DNA of 52,299 bases from Lachnospiraceae bacterium (GCA_022797375.1 JAAWKM010000005.1:1-52299), one strand, 5' to 3'; counted from the first letter of the stretch, positions 28,758 to 38,793 are shown. The notes: generated by a model from the sequence alone, not told the origin. Numbers and translations: made by a program.

Positions 28758-28824
28758 TTTTATCTGGATGGAATTGACCATTCTGCTTTCTGGATTGTAT
28801 ATAAAGCAGAAGGAGGAGAAGGGA

Positions 28825-29337
28825 ATGGTTAAAAGAATTAGCGCTAAGGATTTTGAAGAAATTTACCATAAGTATAAAAATACTCTGTACAGAATAGCAT
28901 TTACTTATGTTAGAAACCAGCCTGATGCAGAGGATATTTTACAGGAAGTATTTACAGCAAGGCTTTATAAAGCTCCTGCATTCCAGTCAGAAGAGCATGA
29001 GAAGCGCTGGTTAATACGCGTCACAGTAAATTATTCTAAGAATTACCTTAAATCATTCTGGCATAAAAATATTGGCTATATGGAAGATGCCAGGACAGAA
29101 ATCCCATGGGAAGAGGACAGCTCTAAACGTGAACTGCTTGAAGAAGTGCTTTCTCTTCCAGATAAATGCAAAGCGCCAATGTATTTACATTATTATGAAG
29201 GGTATACATGTAAGGAAACCGGGAAAATTCTTGGCTGTACGGAATCAGCGGTAAAAATGCGTTTAAAAAAGGGAAGGGAACTTTTAAAAAACAGCTTGTC
29301 AGATGGAGGTGCTTTATATGGAACTGGAAGATTATAG
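28825..29337 (+). CDS. ECF-type sigma-70 family RNA polymerase sigma factor
   Basis: FEEIYHKYKNTLYRIAFTYVRNQPDAEDILQEVF...YLHYYEGYTCKETGKILGCTESAVKMRLKKGRELLK; RBS aaggaggagaa. Confidence 0.95.
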   Translation: MVKRISAKDFEEIYHKYKNTLYRIAFTYVRNQPDAEDILQEVFTARLYKAPAFQSEEHEKRWLIRVTVNYSKNYLKSFWHKNIGYMEDARTEIPWEEDSSKRELLEEVLSLPDKCKAPMYLHYYEGYTCKETGKILGCTESAVKMRLKKGRELLKNSLSDGGALYGTGRL

Positions 29338-30514
29338 GGAAGTTTATAATTCCCTTATACTGTCCGAAGAAGCAGACAAAAGGATTTTAGATGGAATAAA
29401 TAAGAAAGGGGGAAGGACTATGAAAAGAAAATATTATAAGCCAGCATGGAAGGCAGGGCGTATTGTGGCGGCACTTGCAGCTATTGCTATTACAGGGACT
29501 GCAGTCTATGCAGCTACACAAATGTGGGACAGTAATGTTGCAAGGGAGACTGGTGTATCAGATAATCCAGAGATAAGGGATAAAATGTCTGAGAAAGGGT
29601 ATTCACAATACCTGGGTGATGATAAAACAAGGTATTCTGTTACAGACAAAGATATTACAGTAAGTGTTATCCAGACGCTGGCAGACAGGTATTGTGCAGA
29701 TATTTATTTTGAAGCGGATTTTGGCAGTAAATATATTACATCAGGAAAATGCCTGGATTTTGGCGGGACAGAAGTGGAAATAGCCAATGTGCTGCCAGAG
29801 ATTGTCTTAAAATGTAATGGCAAGGTTTTAGATACTGCATTGTTAAATGGTGTTTCAAAGATAATAAATAACCATAAGGCAGCATACAGATACCAGGCAG
29901 GATATGTTGACAGGGAAGAAATACCAGAGGGTGCAGAAATAACTATGGAAATAAGTGCCTTTACTGTCTATAAAGATGATGAAGAATTTTTTGCCTTATA
30001 TGAAGCAGCAGGAAGTGAAACGGCAGATGGTAAAATGGATGCTTATGAAAACTGGGACAGAACCCTGGCAACAGTACAGGGAAACTGGACACTGGAATGG
30101 AAGCTGGCATATGGAACTGAAAGAAGGATTTATGATTTAGATTATAAAACCAGGGCAATGGATATGGACTTTAAAATAAAAGAACTGGATATTTCCCCGC
30201 TGTCATTTTCAATTCTTCTGGAGGAAGACGGCTGGACTGCAAAAGAAAGAAAACAATTTAAGAAACGCCATAAAGGCAATGCTGGAATAACGTTGATATT
30301 AAATGGTATAACCCTGGGATACCAGAAATTTATTCCACATGGCGGTGTATCCCATTTAAATGTTGGTGAAAATGAAGATGGAAAGCTTTTTATAAGAGAA
30401 GGCGGCCAGTTTGGAAGAATACTGGATTTAGAAAAGGTAACAGGAATTTCTATATCTAATGATATAGTTGAATATATATCTTTTGAAGATATTAGCTATA
30501 AAACTGTAAAATAA
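29318..30514 (+). CDS. Anti-sigma factor / DUF4179 domain membrane protein
   Basis: Downstream-overlapping the ECF gene; one TM (AGRIVAALAAIAITGTAVYAA), DUF4179-like extracellular region. Confidence 0.8.
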   Translation: MELEDYREVYNSLILSEEADKRILDGINKKGGRTMKRKYYKPAWKAGRIVAALAAIAITGTAVYAATQMWDSNVARETGVSDNPEIRDKMSEKGYSQYLGDDKTRYSVTDKDITVSVIQTLADRYCADIYFEADFGSKYITSGKCLDFGGTEVEIANVLPEIVLKCNGKVLDTALLNGVSKIINNHKAAYRYQAGYVDREEIPEGAEITMEISAFTVYKDDEEFFALYEAAGSETADGKMDAYENWDRTLATVQGNWTLEWKLAYGTERRIYDLDYKTRAMDMDFKIKELDISPLSFSILLEEDGWTAKERKQFKKRHKGNAGITLILNGITLGYQKFIPHGGVSHLNVGENEDGKLFIREGGQFGRILDLEKVTGISISNDIVEYISFEDISYKTVK

Positions 30515-30599
30515 ATTCCAGGACCTGTTTATTCTGGCAGGAGTACCATGCTCCTGCCAGAAGCCGCAATGTGGCAATAATGTTGTCTGTTTTCCTGTG

Positions 30600-32681
30600 T
30601 TACTCCAGTGCCTTGTTTAGCTCTTCTGTGCCTGGAAGCACAAACTGTCCATTTTCAATTATTTTAACTATAGTCCCACAGGCTTTTTGGACTATAATGT
30701 CCCCAAGCTCATTATATGGGATTGTAATATCAGTATGGCAGTTAAAATAAGCATGGTTTATATCTGTATGGCGTAACATGGAAAAATCATTTTCTTTACA
30801 TTTCATTTCTTTTCCATCAGGATTATAAGTGCGTAGTTCTTCTTCATGTGAAAAGCAGGTGTCACCTATTGCAAAATGCGGGCCTGTTTTCTCTGTTATA
30901 AGTATAGGGAGTTTGTGTTCTATATTGTATTTCTGGCCCATCTGGTAAGCTGTTGTATTAGTTCCTATTGCAAATTCTCCAAGTGGGAGTGTTTTGTGCT
31001 GGTGCAGCAGGTTTTCATGTATATATCTGTGGTTTTCTTCTTCTGTATCAAAATTCCTGCATGAATAACTTGCAATGATGCCATCTTTAAATTCTAACTT
31101 TAAATCTTTATATATAAGCCCGTCCAGGTAAATTGATGTTGCATGTAGAAGCCCGTTCGTGCCTTTTAACTGCGGTGATGTAAAAACCTCTCCAAGAGGT
31201 ATGTTTACATCTGCAAGGCAGTTTTCAAATTTTGTTTCTTTTGCTGGGTCATTTAAAGGGGAAAGTGCAACATTTATATTAGTAATATTCCCATTGCGTC
31301 CTGTTACAGTTACAAAATCCCCGGCATCAAGTGCATTAATAATGCATGTCTGTATTTTTTCATACAAGGATGAATCCAATGTATTTACTTTTATTGTTTC
31401 ATTAAATATTTCATGGTAATTATTGCCGATTGAAGGGACAGGGTAAGCAATAATTGTAAAACTTGTTGTATCTCCTGGTATGAATTCATTAGTAAGAAGT
31501 GAAGATGCTGCCATAAAGTTTGTACGCTGTTCCTGTTGCTTTTCATTAAAGCGTGGAGCAGTTTTTTTATCAGCAGCAATAAAATCTGTTTCCCCGAATG
31601 TTTCCATAACAGCAGGGCCTGCGTATAAAGATGCAAGTTCTTTCATGTCTTCAAAAGCCTTGCGCTGGGCACTTAACCGGCGGTCTGCGAATGCTTTGTC
31701 AAATATTATGGATTCATCCATACGGTGGTCATAGTCATATTGTCTGTTGGCATTGCCTCCATAGTAACCATTTTTATGGCCAGAAGAACGGTAAATCAAT
31801 CCTCTTTCTGCCCTGTAAATACAGGGTTTTAATCCCATTCCGGCAAACTGGCGTATGGCTTCACGCACAATTCTTTCAAATCCAAGCACATACCGTATAT
31901 TGACAGTGCCTTTCTTTGAAAGGTCAATATTGTATGCTTCAAACCCCTTTCTATAGCCTTCTGTAAATGTTGATGCCATGTTTTTTATGCTGTTTCCGGG
32001 AAGTGTGCTTAAATATTCTGAAGTTTTAAGTTCATTTTCAGAAATATATTCTCCAAAAAGATATAAATATGAAGGGTCTGATAAATCTTCCTGCATGATT
32101 ATATCTGTAGCAAAAGAAATTCCAGGGTCTAAAAGAGAACGTATTCTCCCAGCTGCCATAATATCTGCATAGTCAAAGAAATAATAATATATTGCATCAC
32201 GTATTTCTGTGGAGGCAGACGGGCTGTCTTCAAGAATATTGTAAACCTGTATATAAAGCTCAAGCAGTGGTACAAGGAATGAAAGACGCTTTTCAAAGGC
32301 GTATACAATATTTACACGCATTTCTGTATATAAAACACAAAGGAGTGTGCCAATATCCATTCCAAGTTTTCCTGTTGCGAAATCTGGTTCTGCATAGCTG
32401 TGTATATAGCAGCTGCCATTAATATCTTCATAAAGTGACTTGTTAAGTTTTTTAAGGTCTGTAATATCCATTTTATTTAACAAGCCAGAACTGGCAAGAT
32501 TATATGCTTCACAGGTTTCTATAATAAAAGCAGATGTTTTATGGAAATAAGCAGAAAGTTCCTCTGAAAGTGGTGAACTGCTGCCGGCAGTTTCACTGTT
32601 TATTAATTTTATGCGTCCATAAGCAAGCCCATACCTTTCAATGTATTCTGTATTGTTTCTGTCTGGATAATTATCTGTCAT
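30600..32681 (-). CDS. Aminopeptidase (M29-like C-terminal half) with long N-terminal helical extension
   Basis: C-terminal: GDFVTVTGRNGNITNINVALS, LPLGEFAIGTNTTAYQMGQKYNIEHKLPILITEKTGPHFAIGDTCFSHEEE. Confidence 0.65.
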   Translation of the reverse strand: MTDNYPDRNNTEYIERYGLAYGRIKLINSETAGSSSPLSEELSAYFHKTSAFIIETCEAYNLASSGLLNKMDITDLKKLNKSLYEDINGSCYIHSYAEPDFATGKLGMDIGTLLCVLYTEMRVNIVYAFEKRLSFLVPLLELYIQVYNILEDSPSASTEIRDAIYYYFFDYADIMAAGRIRSLLDPGISFATDIIMQEDLSDPSYLYLFGEYISENELKTSEYLSTLPGNSIKNMASTFTEGYRKGFEAYNIDLSKKGTVNIRYVLGFERIVREAIRQFAGMGLKPCIYRAERGLIYRSSGHKNGYYGGNANRQYDYDHRMDESIIFDKAFADRRLSAQRKAFEDMKELASLYAGPAVMETFGETDFIAADKKTAPRFNEKQQEQRTNFMAASSLLTNEFIPGDTTSFTIIAYPVPSIGNNYHEIFNETIKVNTLDSSLYEKIQTCIINALDAGDFVTVTGRNGNITNINVALSPLNDPAKETKFENCLADVNIPLGEVFTSPQLKGTNGLLHATSIYLDGLIYKDLKLEFKDGIIASYSCRNFDTEEENHRYIHENLLHQHKTLPLGEFAIGTNTTAYQMGQKYNIEHKLPILITEKTGPHFAIGDTCFSHEEELRTYNPDGKEMKCKENDFSMLRHTDINHAYFNCHTDITIPYNELGDIIVQKACGTIVKIIENGQFVLPGTEELNKALE

Positions 32682-32695
32682 TTTAAACCTCCATT

Positions 32696-33877
32696 TTATA
32701 ATTCTTTTAAGACTGTTTCAAAAATTGCCATTATTCTGTTCTGGCAGGTGTGCAATTTAGAAACTTTATTATATGCGTTACTGGCAATTTTATTTCTTAT
32801 ATTGTCATGTGACAGGTAAAAGCCTGTTTTATCATGTAGTTCATCAATATCTTCAAATATATCAATATCTTTGCCAGGAGTGAAATAATCCATAAGTTCA
32901 ATGCGGAAATCTGTAAGAAGAAACCCGCCGCTGCTTAATATATCCCAGACCCGCAGGGGAATTCCTGTCTGTATATTTGGTATGGTCATGTTAAGGTTAA
33001 TCCTGCTCTGGTTAAATATTAAGGGCATCTGTGTATGATAGTCTGCCCTGTCATGGCATTTTATAAGCATAAGCCTGTCTGTACTGCTTCCAGTAAACAG
33101 GTGCAGGAAACATTTCCTGCCATTAAATATGTTTTTATTCAGGTATACAGAAAGGCTGTTCAGGCACAGGTTTCTTTGCATTGATGCTGCTTTAAATCCA
33201 AGCACTGTTGTGGAAAAAAGTGTACGTATATCCGCAAATGAACTGCCAGCCTGCTTATAATCTGTTATTTCTTCAAGCTGCCGGCATATGCCAGGTGTAA
33301 GCAGTTTTTCAATGATATTGCCTCCAGATACTTGTAACTGTGCATAAAGTGCAGCATCAAAATACCCGCATAAATAATCAGGAAGTTTTTCAGATATATT
33401 GTCAAAAGAGTTTTTCTCATAAAGGCTTCCTATAAATGACACATCATATTTAAAGGGCATATGTTTTTTTAAAACATCTTTAAAACTTCCAGATGCGAGC
33501 GGCATATGGTAAATATGTTTTACACCAATATTTTTAAACTCTTCATAATTAGAGCGGTCGAATGTAAATATAAAATTAGTTTCATAAAATACAGCATTAT
33601 TGTACATTGCAAGTAAAGGGCTGTCACAATTCCAGCTTACATATGGAGTATCTGTTTCATGGCACGCATGCGCAAGCACTGGAAAGAAGTTCACAGAAAA
33701 TAATATATCATACTGGCATTTTTTAAGTTCTTCTATGACCCTGTCTGTAAAATCCGGGTCTTCTTCAATATGTCCTGCCTGTGCTGTTAAAAGAGTTATG
33801 CTGCATCCACATTTTGAAAGTGTATTTTCAATGGTTTTCTGGTTATAGGAATTCCAGTGGTATACTAATATTTTCAT
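32696..33877 (-). CDS. Glycosyltransferase family protein (CgeB/DUF3880-like)
   Basis: CHETDTPYVSWNCDSPLLAMYNNAVFYETNFIFTFDRSNYEEFKNIGVKHIYHMPLAS; C-terminal SRINLNMTIPNIQTGIPLRVWDILSSGGFLLTDF. Confidence 0.85.
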   Translation of the reverse strand: MKILVYHWNSYNQKTIENTLSKCGCSITLLTAQAGHIEEDPDFTDRVIEELKKCQYDILFSVNFFPVLAHACHETDTPYVSWNCDSPLLAMYNNAVFYETNFIFTFDRSNYEEFKNIGVKHIYHMPLASGSFKDVLKKHMPFKYDVSFIGSLYEKNSFDNISEKLPDYLCGYFDAALYAQLQVSGGNIIEKLLTPGICRQLEEITDYKQAGSSFADIRTLFSTTVLGFKAASMQRNLCLNSLSVYLNKNIFNGRKCFLHLFTGSSTDRLMLIKCHDRADYHTQMPLIFNQSRINLNMTIPNIQTGIPLRVWDILSSGGFLLTDFRIELMDYFTPGKDIDIFEDIDELHDKTGFYLSHDNIRNKIASNAYNKVSKLHTCQNRIMAIFETVLKEL

Positions 33878-34052
33878 TAATGTTAGTCCTTGCTGTTTTA
33901 TTATTTTTATGATAACATTATAACATAATATATAAAAAAATCTATAATTATATCAGAAAAGGGAAGGCTGGAGTTCTTAAAGCAGCAGGCATTTCCCTGT
34001 ATGGTATGCAATCCAGGAAATATTTTATTATTTAAAGGAGGACTATTTTATA

Positions 34053-35801
34053 ATGAGTAAAATTAAGATTGGAAATATGATATATATTACATTTATTTCA
34101 ATGATAATATATATACTTTGCCTTGCAATTGGAAATTATTATATTATACAGTCAGAGGCAAGTAACAGTGATATGCTTTATAATAATTATGGCAAGATAC
34201 AAGGTGATGTATCAATGGGTTTTGCATATTTCCAGGAAGTAAAAGTTGATTTGAGGAATATCTTATATTTATATGCACATGACAGTGAGAAACAGGCTAA
34301 CTCAATAAAAAATATAAGTACAACAAGGGAAAATATGGAAAAATCATTTAAAAAGGCAGAAAAGGAATTCCTGGATGATGATATTCTTGAGAAGTATAAT
34401 GAATCGCAGGAACAGATTGGATTATATCTGTCGGATGTGGATACATGCCTTTTATATGTTTCCCAGGGGAATATAACACAGGCAAGAAGACACCTTTATG
34501 AAAATGGCGTGCAGTCAGCAAATGCAGCAGCAGGCCTGGTAAACCAGCTTATTGAAGAGTTACAGGAAAAGGCTTCTGTAATGCTTGCAAATGAAGCCAG
34601 GAACAGGAAAGTTTCAAACACTATTGTTGTAGTTTTTCTGGTGTTTGTTATATTAAGTACAATGCTGGGGGCACGTATATTAATAAGGACTATACGCAAT
34701 CCTCTTGTAAAGCTTACAGAGATTGCAGGATATATAGCTTCTGGTGATATAAACCATGATATTGTGAGGCTGGGTGAAAGTAAAAGCGAAATTACATTAT
34801 TACATAATAGTTTCTGTGATATGGTTGATAATCTTAAACATCAGGCAAAAGCACTGGAGCAGCTTTCTGGTGGGAATTTTGATATAGACTATGTACCAGC
34901 GTCACCAGAAGATGTTGTTGGCATTGCAGTAGAAAAACTTATAAAAGATAATAATACTGCATTTAGTGTGATAAAGAATGCAGCAAAGCAGATTACAATT
35001 GGTTCAGGGCAGATAGCTTCTGCAAGCCAGACTCTTGCACAAGGTTCAACAGAACAGGCAAGTGCAATACAGCAGATTTCAGCATCTATTACGGATATTG
35101 CAAATAAGACAAAGAATAATGCAGCACAGGCAGATGAAGTAAACAGCATTGTTATGGAAACAAAGGATGATATTACAAGTGGCAATGAATATATGCATGA
35201 AATGGTTGTAGCAATGGAAGAAATTAATGAAGCTTCCGGGAATATCCAGAAAATTATAAAGGTTATTGATGATATAGCATTTAATACTAATATACTTGCA
35301 CTTAATGCATCTGTTGAAGCTGCAAGGGCAGGGGAGCACGGCAAAGGTTTTGCAGTAGTGGCAGAAGAGGTAAGGAACCTTGCTGGCAGGTCTGCACAGG
35401 CATCAAGCCAGACTGCTGGAATGATAGAAGATTCTATTGAAAAGGTAAAAAGGGGTTCATATCTTGCACAGGAAACGGCAAAGTCACTTACACTGGTATC
35501 AGAAATGGTTGATAAAATTACAAACCTTAGTACAGCTATAGCAGAAGCATCCAATGACCAGGCTTCTGCGACGGCACAGATAGACCAGGCACTTTCACAG
35601 GTTTCACATGTAGTACAGACAAACTCTGCAACAAGCCAGCAATGTGCATCTGCAAGTGAAGAACTGTCAGGGCAGATAAGGGGGCTTGAGATGCAGGTAT
35701 CTAAATTTAAACTGAAAGGTGCACAAGAGGTGCAGGAAACATATGCAGAACCATATGCACTGGAATATGAAGAGCCTGTTATGATTGGGAGCAGGGAATA
35801 A
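34053..35801 (+). CDS. Methyl-accepting chemotaxis protein
   Basis: Two TM segments, HAMP, signalling hairpin [48 protein letters not shown]. Confidence 0.96.
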   Translation: MSKIKIGNMIYITFISMIIYILCLAIGNYYIIQSEASNSDMLYNNYGKIQGDVSMGFAYFQEVKVDLRNILYLYAHDSEKQANSIKNISTTRENMEKSFKKAEKEFLDDDILEKYNESQEQIGLYLSDVDTCLLYVSQGNITQARRHLYENGVQSANAAAGLVNQLIEELQEKASVMLANEARNRKVSNTIVVVFLVFVILSTMLGARILIRTIRNPLVKLTEIAGYIASGDINHDIVRLGESKSEITLLHNSFCDMVDNLKHQAKALEQLSGGNFDIDYVPASPEDVVGIAVEKLIKDNNTAFSVIKNAAKQITIGSGQIASASQTLAQGSTEQASAIQQISASITDIANKTKNNAAQADEVNSIVMETKDDITSGNEYMHEMVVAMEEINEASGNIQKIIKVIDDIAFNTNILALNASVEAARAGEHGKGFAVVAEEVRNLAGRSAQASSQTAGMIEDSIEKVKRGSYLAQETAKSLTLVSEMVDKITNLSTAIAEASNDQASATAQIDQALSQVSHVVQTNSATSQQCASASEELSGQIRGLEMQVSKFKLKGAQEVQETYAEPYALEYEEPVMIGSRE

Positions 35802-35805
35802 ATAA

Positions 35806-35860
35806 TGGCACCATAAAACCCGTATTTTTGGCATAAAACATGCCTGGAATCCCTGGATTG
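35806..35860. repeat. Internal fragment of MITE-like family 2
   Basis: ATGGCACCATAAAACCCGTATTTTTGGCATAAAACATGCC closely matches 15552-15592 (ATGGCGCCATAAAACCCGTATTTTTGGCACAAAACATGCC). Confidence 0.7.
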
Positions 35861-35923
35861 GACTGGCTGTCTGGCGTTTGTCCTGTCAGTTACAGGATAT
35901 GGAAATGAAGAGGAGGGTTGTGC

Positions 35924-36157
35924 ATGAGTACAAGACCTATTGTTTATAACACAAAAGAAATGCGGCAGATTCTGGAAGGGAACGGGTTTAAACTATCAAG
36001 ACAGAGTGGGGACCATTTTATTTATACAGATGGTAACAGGACTGTATCTATAAATTACCGGATTAACAAAATGGTGGCATTAAGGCTTATCAAAGAAAAT
36101 AATCTTGATACATCTGTACTTAAAAGGGTTAAAAAGATACAGAATAAGGGAGGGTAA
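35924..36157 (+). CDS. hicA: HicA-like (YcfA) mRNA interferase toxin, apparently without hicB
   Basis: EMRQILEGNGFKLSRQSGDHFIYTDGNRTVSINYRINKMVALRLIKENNL; conserved G-x-H; RBS gaggagggttgtgc. Confidence 0.65.
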   Translation: MSTRPIVYNTKEMRQILEGNGFKLSRQSGDHFIYTDGNRTVSINYRINKMVALRLIKENNLDTSVLKRVKKIQNKGG

Positions 36158-36173
36158 ACAGTTTATATTAAAT

Positions 36174-36203
36174 AGCCTGCCCACGGGTTTCAGTGGGCAG
36201 GCT
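36174..36203 (+). terminator. Strong hairpin in the hicA-antiporter gap
   Basis: AGCCTGCCCAC-GGGTTTCA-GTGGGCAGGCT; lacks a clear U-tract, so could be a leader hairpin. Confidence 0.45.
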
Positions 36204-36219
36204 GGAACAAGGAGAGTTT

Positions 36220-37815
36220 ATGGCTTCTTATGTGTTAGTTATTGCATGTGTAATATTGCTTTGTGTGCTGGCAGAAAAGTTTTCAGACAAATTTGGTATG
36301 CCAGCACTGATTTTATTTATGTTTATAGGTATGCTGTTTGGAAGTGATGGCATATTTAAAATACCATTTGATAATTTTGTACTTGCAGAAAATATTTGTG
36401 CAATAGCATTGCTTTTTATTATGTTTTATGGCGGGTTTAACACTAACTGGCCCGTTGCCAGGAAAGTTGCTGGAAAGTCAATAGTGCTTTCAACGCTGGG
36501 GGTGGTGGTGACAGCTGTTATAACTGCATTTTTATGTTATTTTGTGCTTCATATCTCATTAATGGAAAGCTTCCTTATTGGTGCAGTTTTATCTTCTACC
36601 GATGCTGCCAGTGTCTTTGCAATTCTCCGTAAAAAGAAACTTTCTCTTATAGACGGGACAGCTTCTGTGCTTGAAGTGGAAAGCGGGAGTAATGACCCTG
36701 TTTCATATATGCTGACAGTAATAGCCATTGGTTTTATGTCTGCCGGGCAAAGCGGAAATGTTGCCATAACAGTAATTAAACAGGTATTGTTTGGCGTGGT
36801 TATTGGAATTGTGCTTGCAAGGTTTGTTATATTAATTCTTATAAAGACAAGGCTTGTTTCTGAAGGGCTGGATACAATTTTTATTATTGCAGCAATTCTC
36901 GGGTGCTTTGGTATAAACAGCCTTCTTGGAGGCAATACATATCTTAGCATTTATTTATTTGGAATTATTGCTGGTAACAGCAGGATACAGAATAAACAAA
37001 ACCTGGTTCCGTTTTTTGATGGTGTAACAAGTCTTGCACAGATTTCAATATTCTTTTTAATCGGGCTGCTGTCATTTCCACATCTTATGCCGGCTATCGT
37101 GCCAAAGGCACTTGCAACAGTTATATTTTTAACTATAATCGCAAGGCCTGTAGCTGTTTTTGGGCTTATGATGCCATTTAAGTGCAGTGCCAGGCAGTGC
37201 CTTTTAATTTCATGGGCAGGGCTAAGAGGTGCTTCTTCAGTTGTTTTTGCAATAACGGCAGTAGCACAGGATATTTCCATAAAACAGGACTTATACCATA
37301 TAGTGTTTATGGTGTCACTTTTTTCGGTTTCAATACAGGGAACACTCCTTCCAGCAGTAGCAAAGAAACTTGGGATGTTAGATGAAAAGTCAGATGTAAG
37401 AAAGACATTTAATGATTACCAGGAGGAAACGGCGCTACAGCTTATGAGGATGCATATTCCAGCAGGGCATAACTGGGAGAATAAAAAGATAAAGGATGTA
37501 AATATACCAACAGGTTCACTTGCAGTTATGATTAAAAGAGGTAGTGAAACAGTAATAACAAAAGGGGATACAGAAATATTCGCAGGAGATGATATTATAT
37601 TGTCTGTCCCGCCATATGAGCCAAGCGGGCATGACCAGCTTGAAGAACGCAGTATTTCTAAAACTGGTCCCTGGTGTGGCAAGGCAATAAGGGAACTGGA
37701 TATTCCAGAAGATATGCTTATTGCTATGATTGTGAGGGATGATGAAACTGTTATTCCTGACGGCCAGACAGTATTAAGGGAGAATGATACAGTTGTAATG
37801 TACAGGCAGGTATAA
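36220..37815 (+). CDS. Potassium/proton antiporter (CPA1 with C-terminal TrkA_C)
   Basis: Multi-TM; SSTDAASVFAILR, VESGSNDPVSYMLT; C-terminal TrkA_C KDVNIPTGSLAVMIKRGSETVITKGDTEIFAGDDIIL. Confidence 0.92.
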   Translation: MASYVLVIACVILLCVLAEKFSDKFGMPALILFMFIGMLFGSDGIFKIPFDNFVLAENICAIALLFIMFYGGFNTNWPVARKVAGKSIVLSTLGVVVTAVITAFLCYFVLHISLMESFLIGAVLSSTDAASVFAILRKKKLSLIDGTASVLEVESGSNDPVSYMLTVIAIGFMSAGQSGNVAITVIKQVLFGVVIGIVLARFVILILIKTRLVSEGLDTIFIIAAILGCFGINSLLGGNTYLSIYLFGIIAGNSRIQNKQNLVPFFDGVTSLAQISIFFLIGLLSFPHLMPAIVPKALATVIFLTIIARPVAVFGLMMPFKCSARQCLLISWAGLRGASSVVFAITAVAQDISIKQDLYHIVFMVSLFSVSIQGTLLPAVAKKLGMLDEKSDVRKTFNDYQEETALQLMRMHIPAGHNWENKKIKDVNIPTGSLAVMIKRGSETVITKGDTEIFAGDDIILSVPPYEPSGHDQLEERSISKTGPWCGKAIRELDIPEDMLIAMIVRDDETVIPDGQTVLRENDTVVMYRQV

Positions 37816-37840
37816 AGAACTGGTTAGTAACACTGGTTTA

Positions 37841-38091
37841 TAAAATTTCCAGTTATTCTGTGCTTGGAAACGGACGCAGGTTTTCTATGTCCAGGCTGGA
37901 TATTATTCTATTCCAGAGCACGCTTCCGCTACATCGGCTCACGCAACGGCGCATAAAATCTGAAAAAACCAGATTCAAACGCCGGCGTAGCCAAAGTGCT
38001 TCTGTCATGGAATAATATCCAGCCTGGACATAGAAAACCTGCGTCCGTTTTTATACAAATACAGAATAACTGGAAATTTTATGGAACGGAT
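37841..38091 (-). repeat. Palindromic element family 1, copy E (most perfect)
   Basis: Uninterrupted 41-bp perfect arm AAACGGACGCAGGTTTTCTATGTCCAGGCTGGATATTATTC and its exact complement; outer AAAATTTCCAGTTATTCTGT/ACAGAATAACTGGAAATTTT. Confidence 0.92.
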
Positions 38092-38172
38092 GTGAGGGCA
38101 TATATGTTCACTTTGACATATTTGTATATTTACTTTATAATATATAAGTATTAAATATATGGAGGTATATAA

Positions 38173-38703
38173 ATGCCAAGTAAAAGGAAAAGCAATAAAA
38201 GGGCAAAGATGGAAAAAAGAAGAGTAAGACATAACCAGAATAAGAAAGAAGGCGTTAATATGACGGAGAACATAGCAGAAACAACAGAGATGGCATCAGA
38301 GGATGTGGCAGAAGCAGTAGTGGCAGAAAGCAAACCAGAGGATATGGCTGCCAGTGAGGCTGCAGAATTAAATACAGAAGCAGTTAATAGTACAATAGTG
38401 GTAACAGCAGAAGAAGAACCTGCTGTAATTGTGGAGGAAGAAAAAATGGAGAATAAGAAAACAGAAAATACAGCTAATACAACCAATATAAAAGAAACTG
38501 TCCATAAACTGTATATCCAGTATAACGATTTAGAGTTTAGTGATGAGCTTTTATTTGAGGCAGCAGTAAATGCATACTGCAATGAATCAGGAATGGACAA
38601 GTCTTCTGTTGAGGCAGTTAATTTATATGTTAAGCCACAGGAAGGCAGGGCATATTATGTTATAAACAATGATGCAGAAAAGTCTGGTTCTATTGAATTA
38701 TAA
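38173..38703 (+). CDS. DUF6465-type protein: basic N-terminus, acidic low-complexity linker, small C-terminal domain
   Basis: MPSKRKSNKRAKMEKRRVRH; Glu/Ala-rich middle; C-terminal HKLYIQYNDLEFSDELLFEAAVNAYCNESGMDKSSVEAVNLYVKPQEGRAYYVINN. Confidence 0.75.
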   Translation: MPSKRKSNKRAKMEKRRVRHNQNKKEGVNMTENIAETTEMASEDVAEAVVAESKPEDMAASEAAELNTEAVNSTIVVTAEEEPAVIVEEEKMENKKTENTANTTNIKETVHKLYIQYNDLEFSDELLFEAAVNAYCNESGMDKSSVEAVNLYVKPQEGRAYYVINNDAEKSGSIEL

Positions 38704-38793
38704 TAATATGTATAATGGAACCTGGAATGAAGTCCTGATATACAGGGCTTCATTATTTGTGATGCAAAAGATGTGGCATGGAGGCTTAAGAGA

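Noticed and set aside
30533-30565. CTGGCAGGAGTACCATGCTCCTGCCAG as a mobile-element end
   Set aside because: Simple hairpin between convergent genes; most likely a terminator, although the U-tract is weak.
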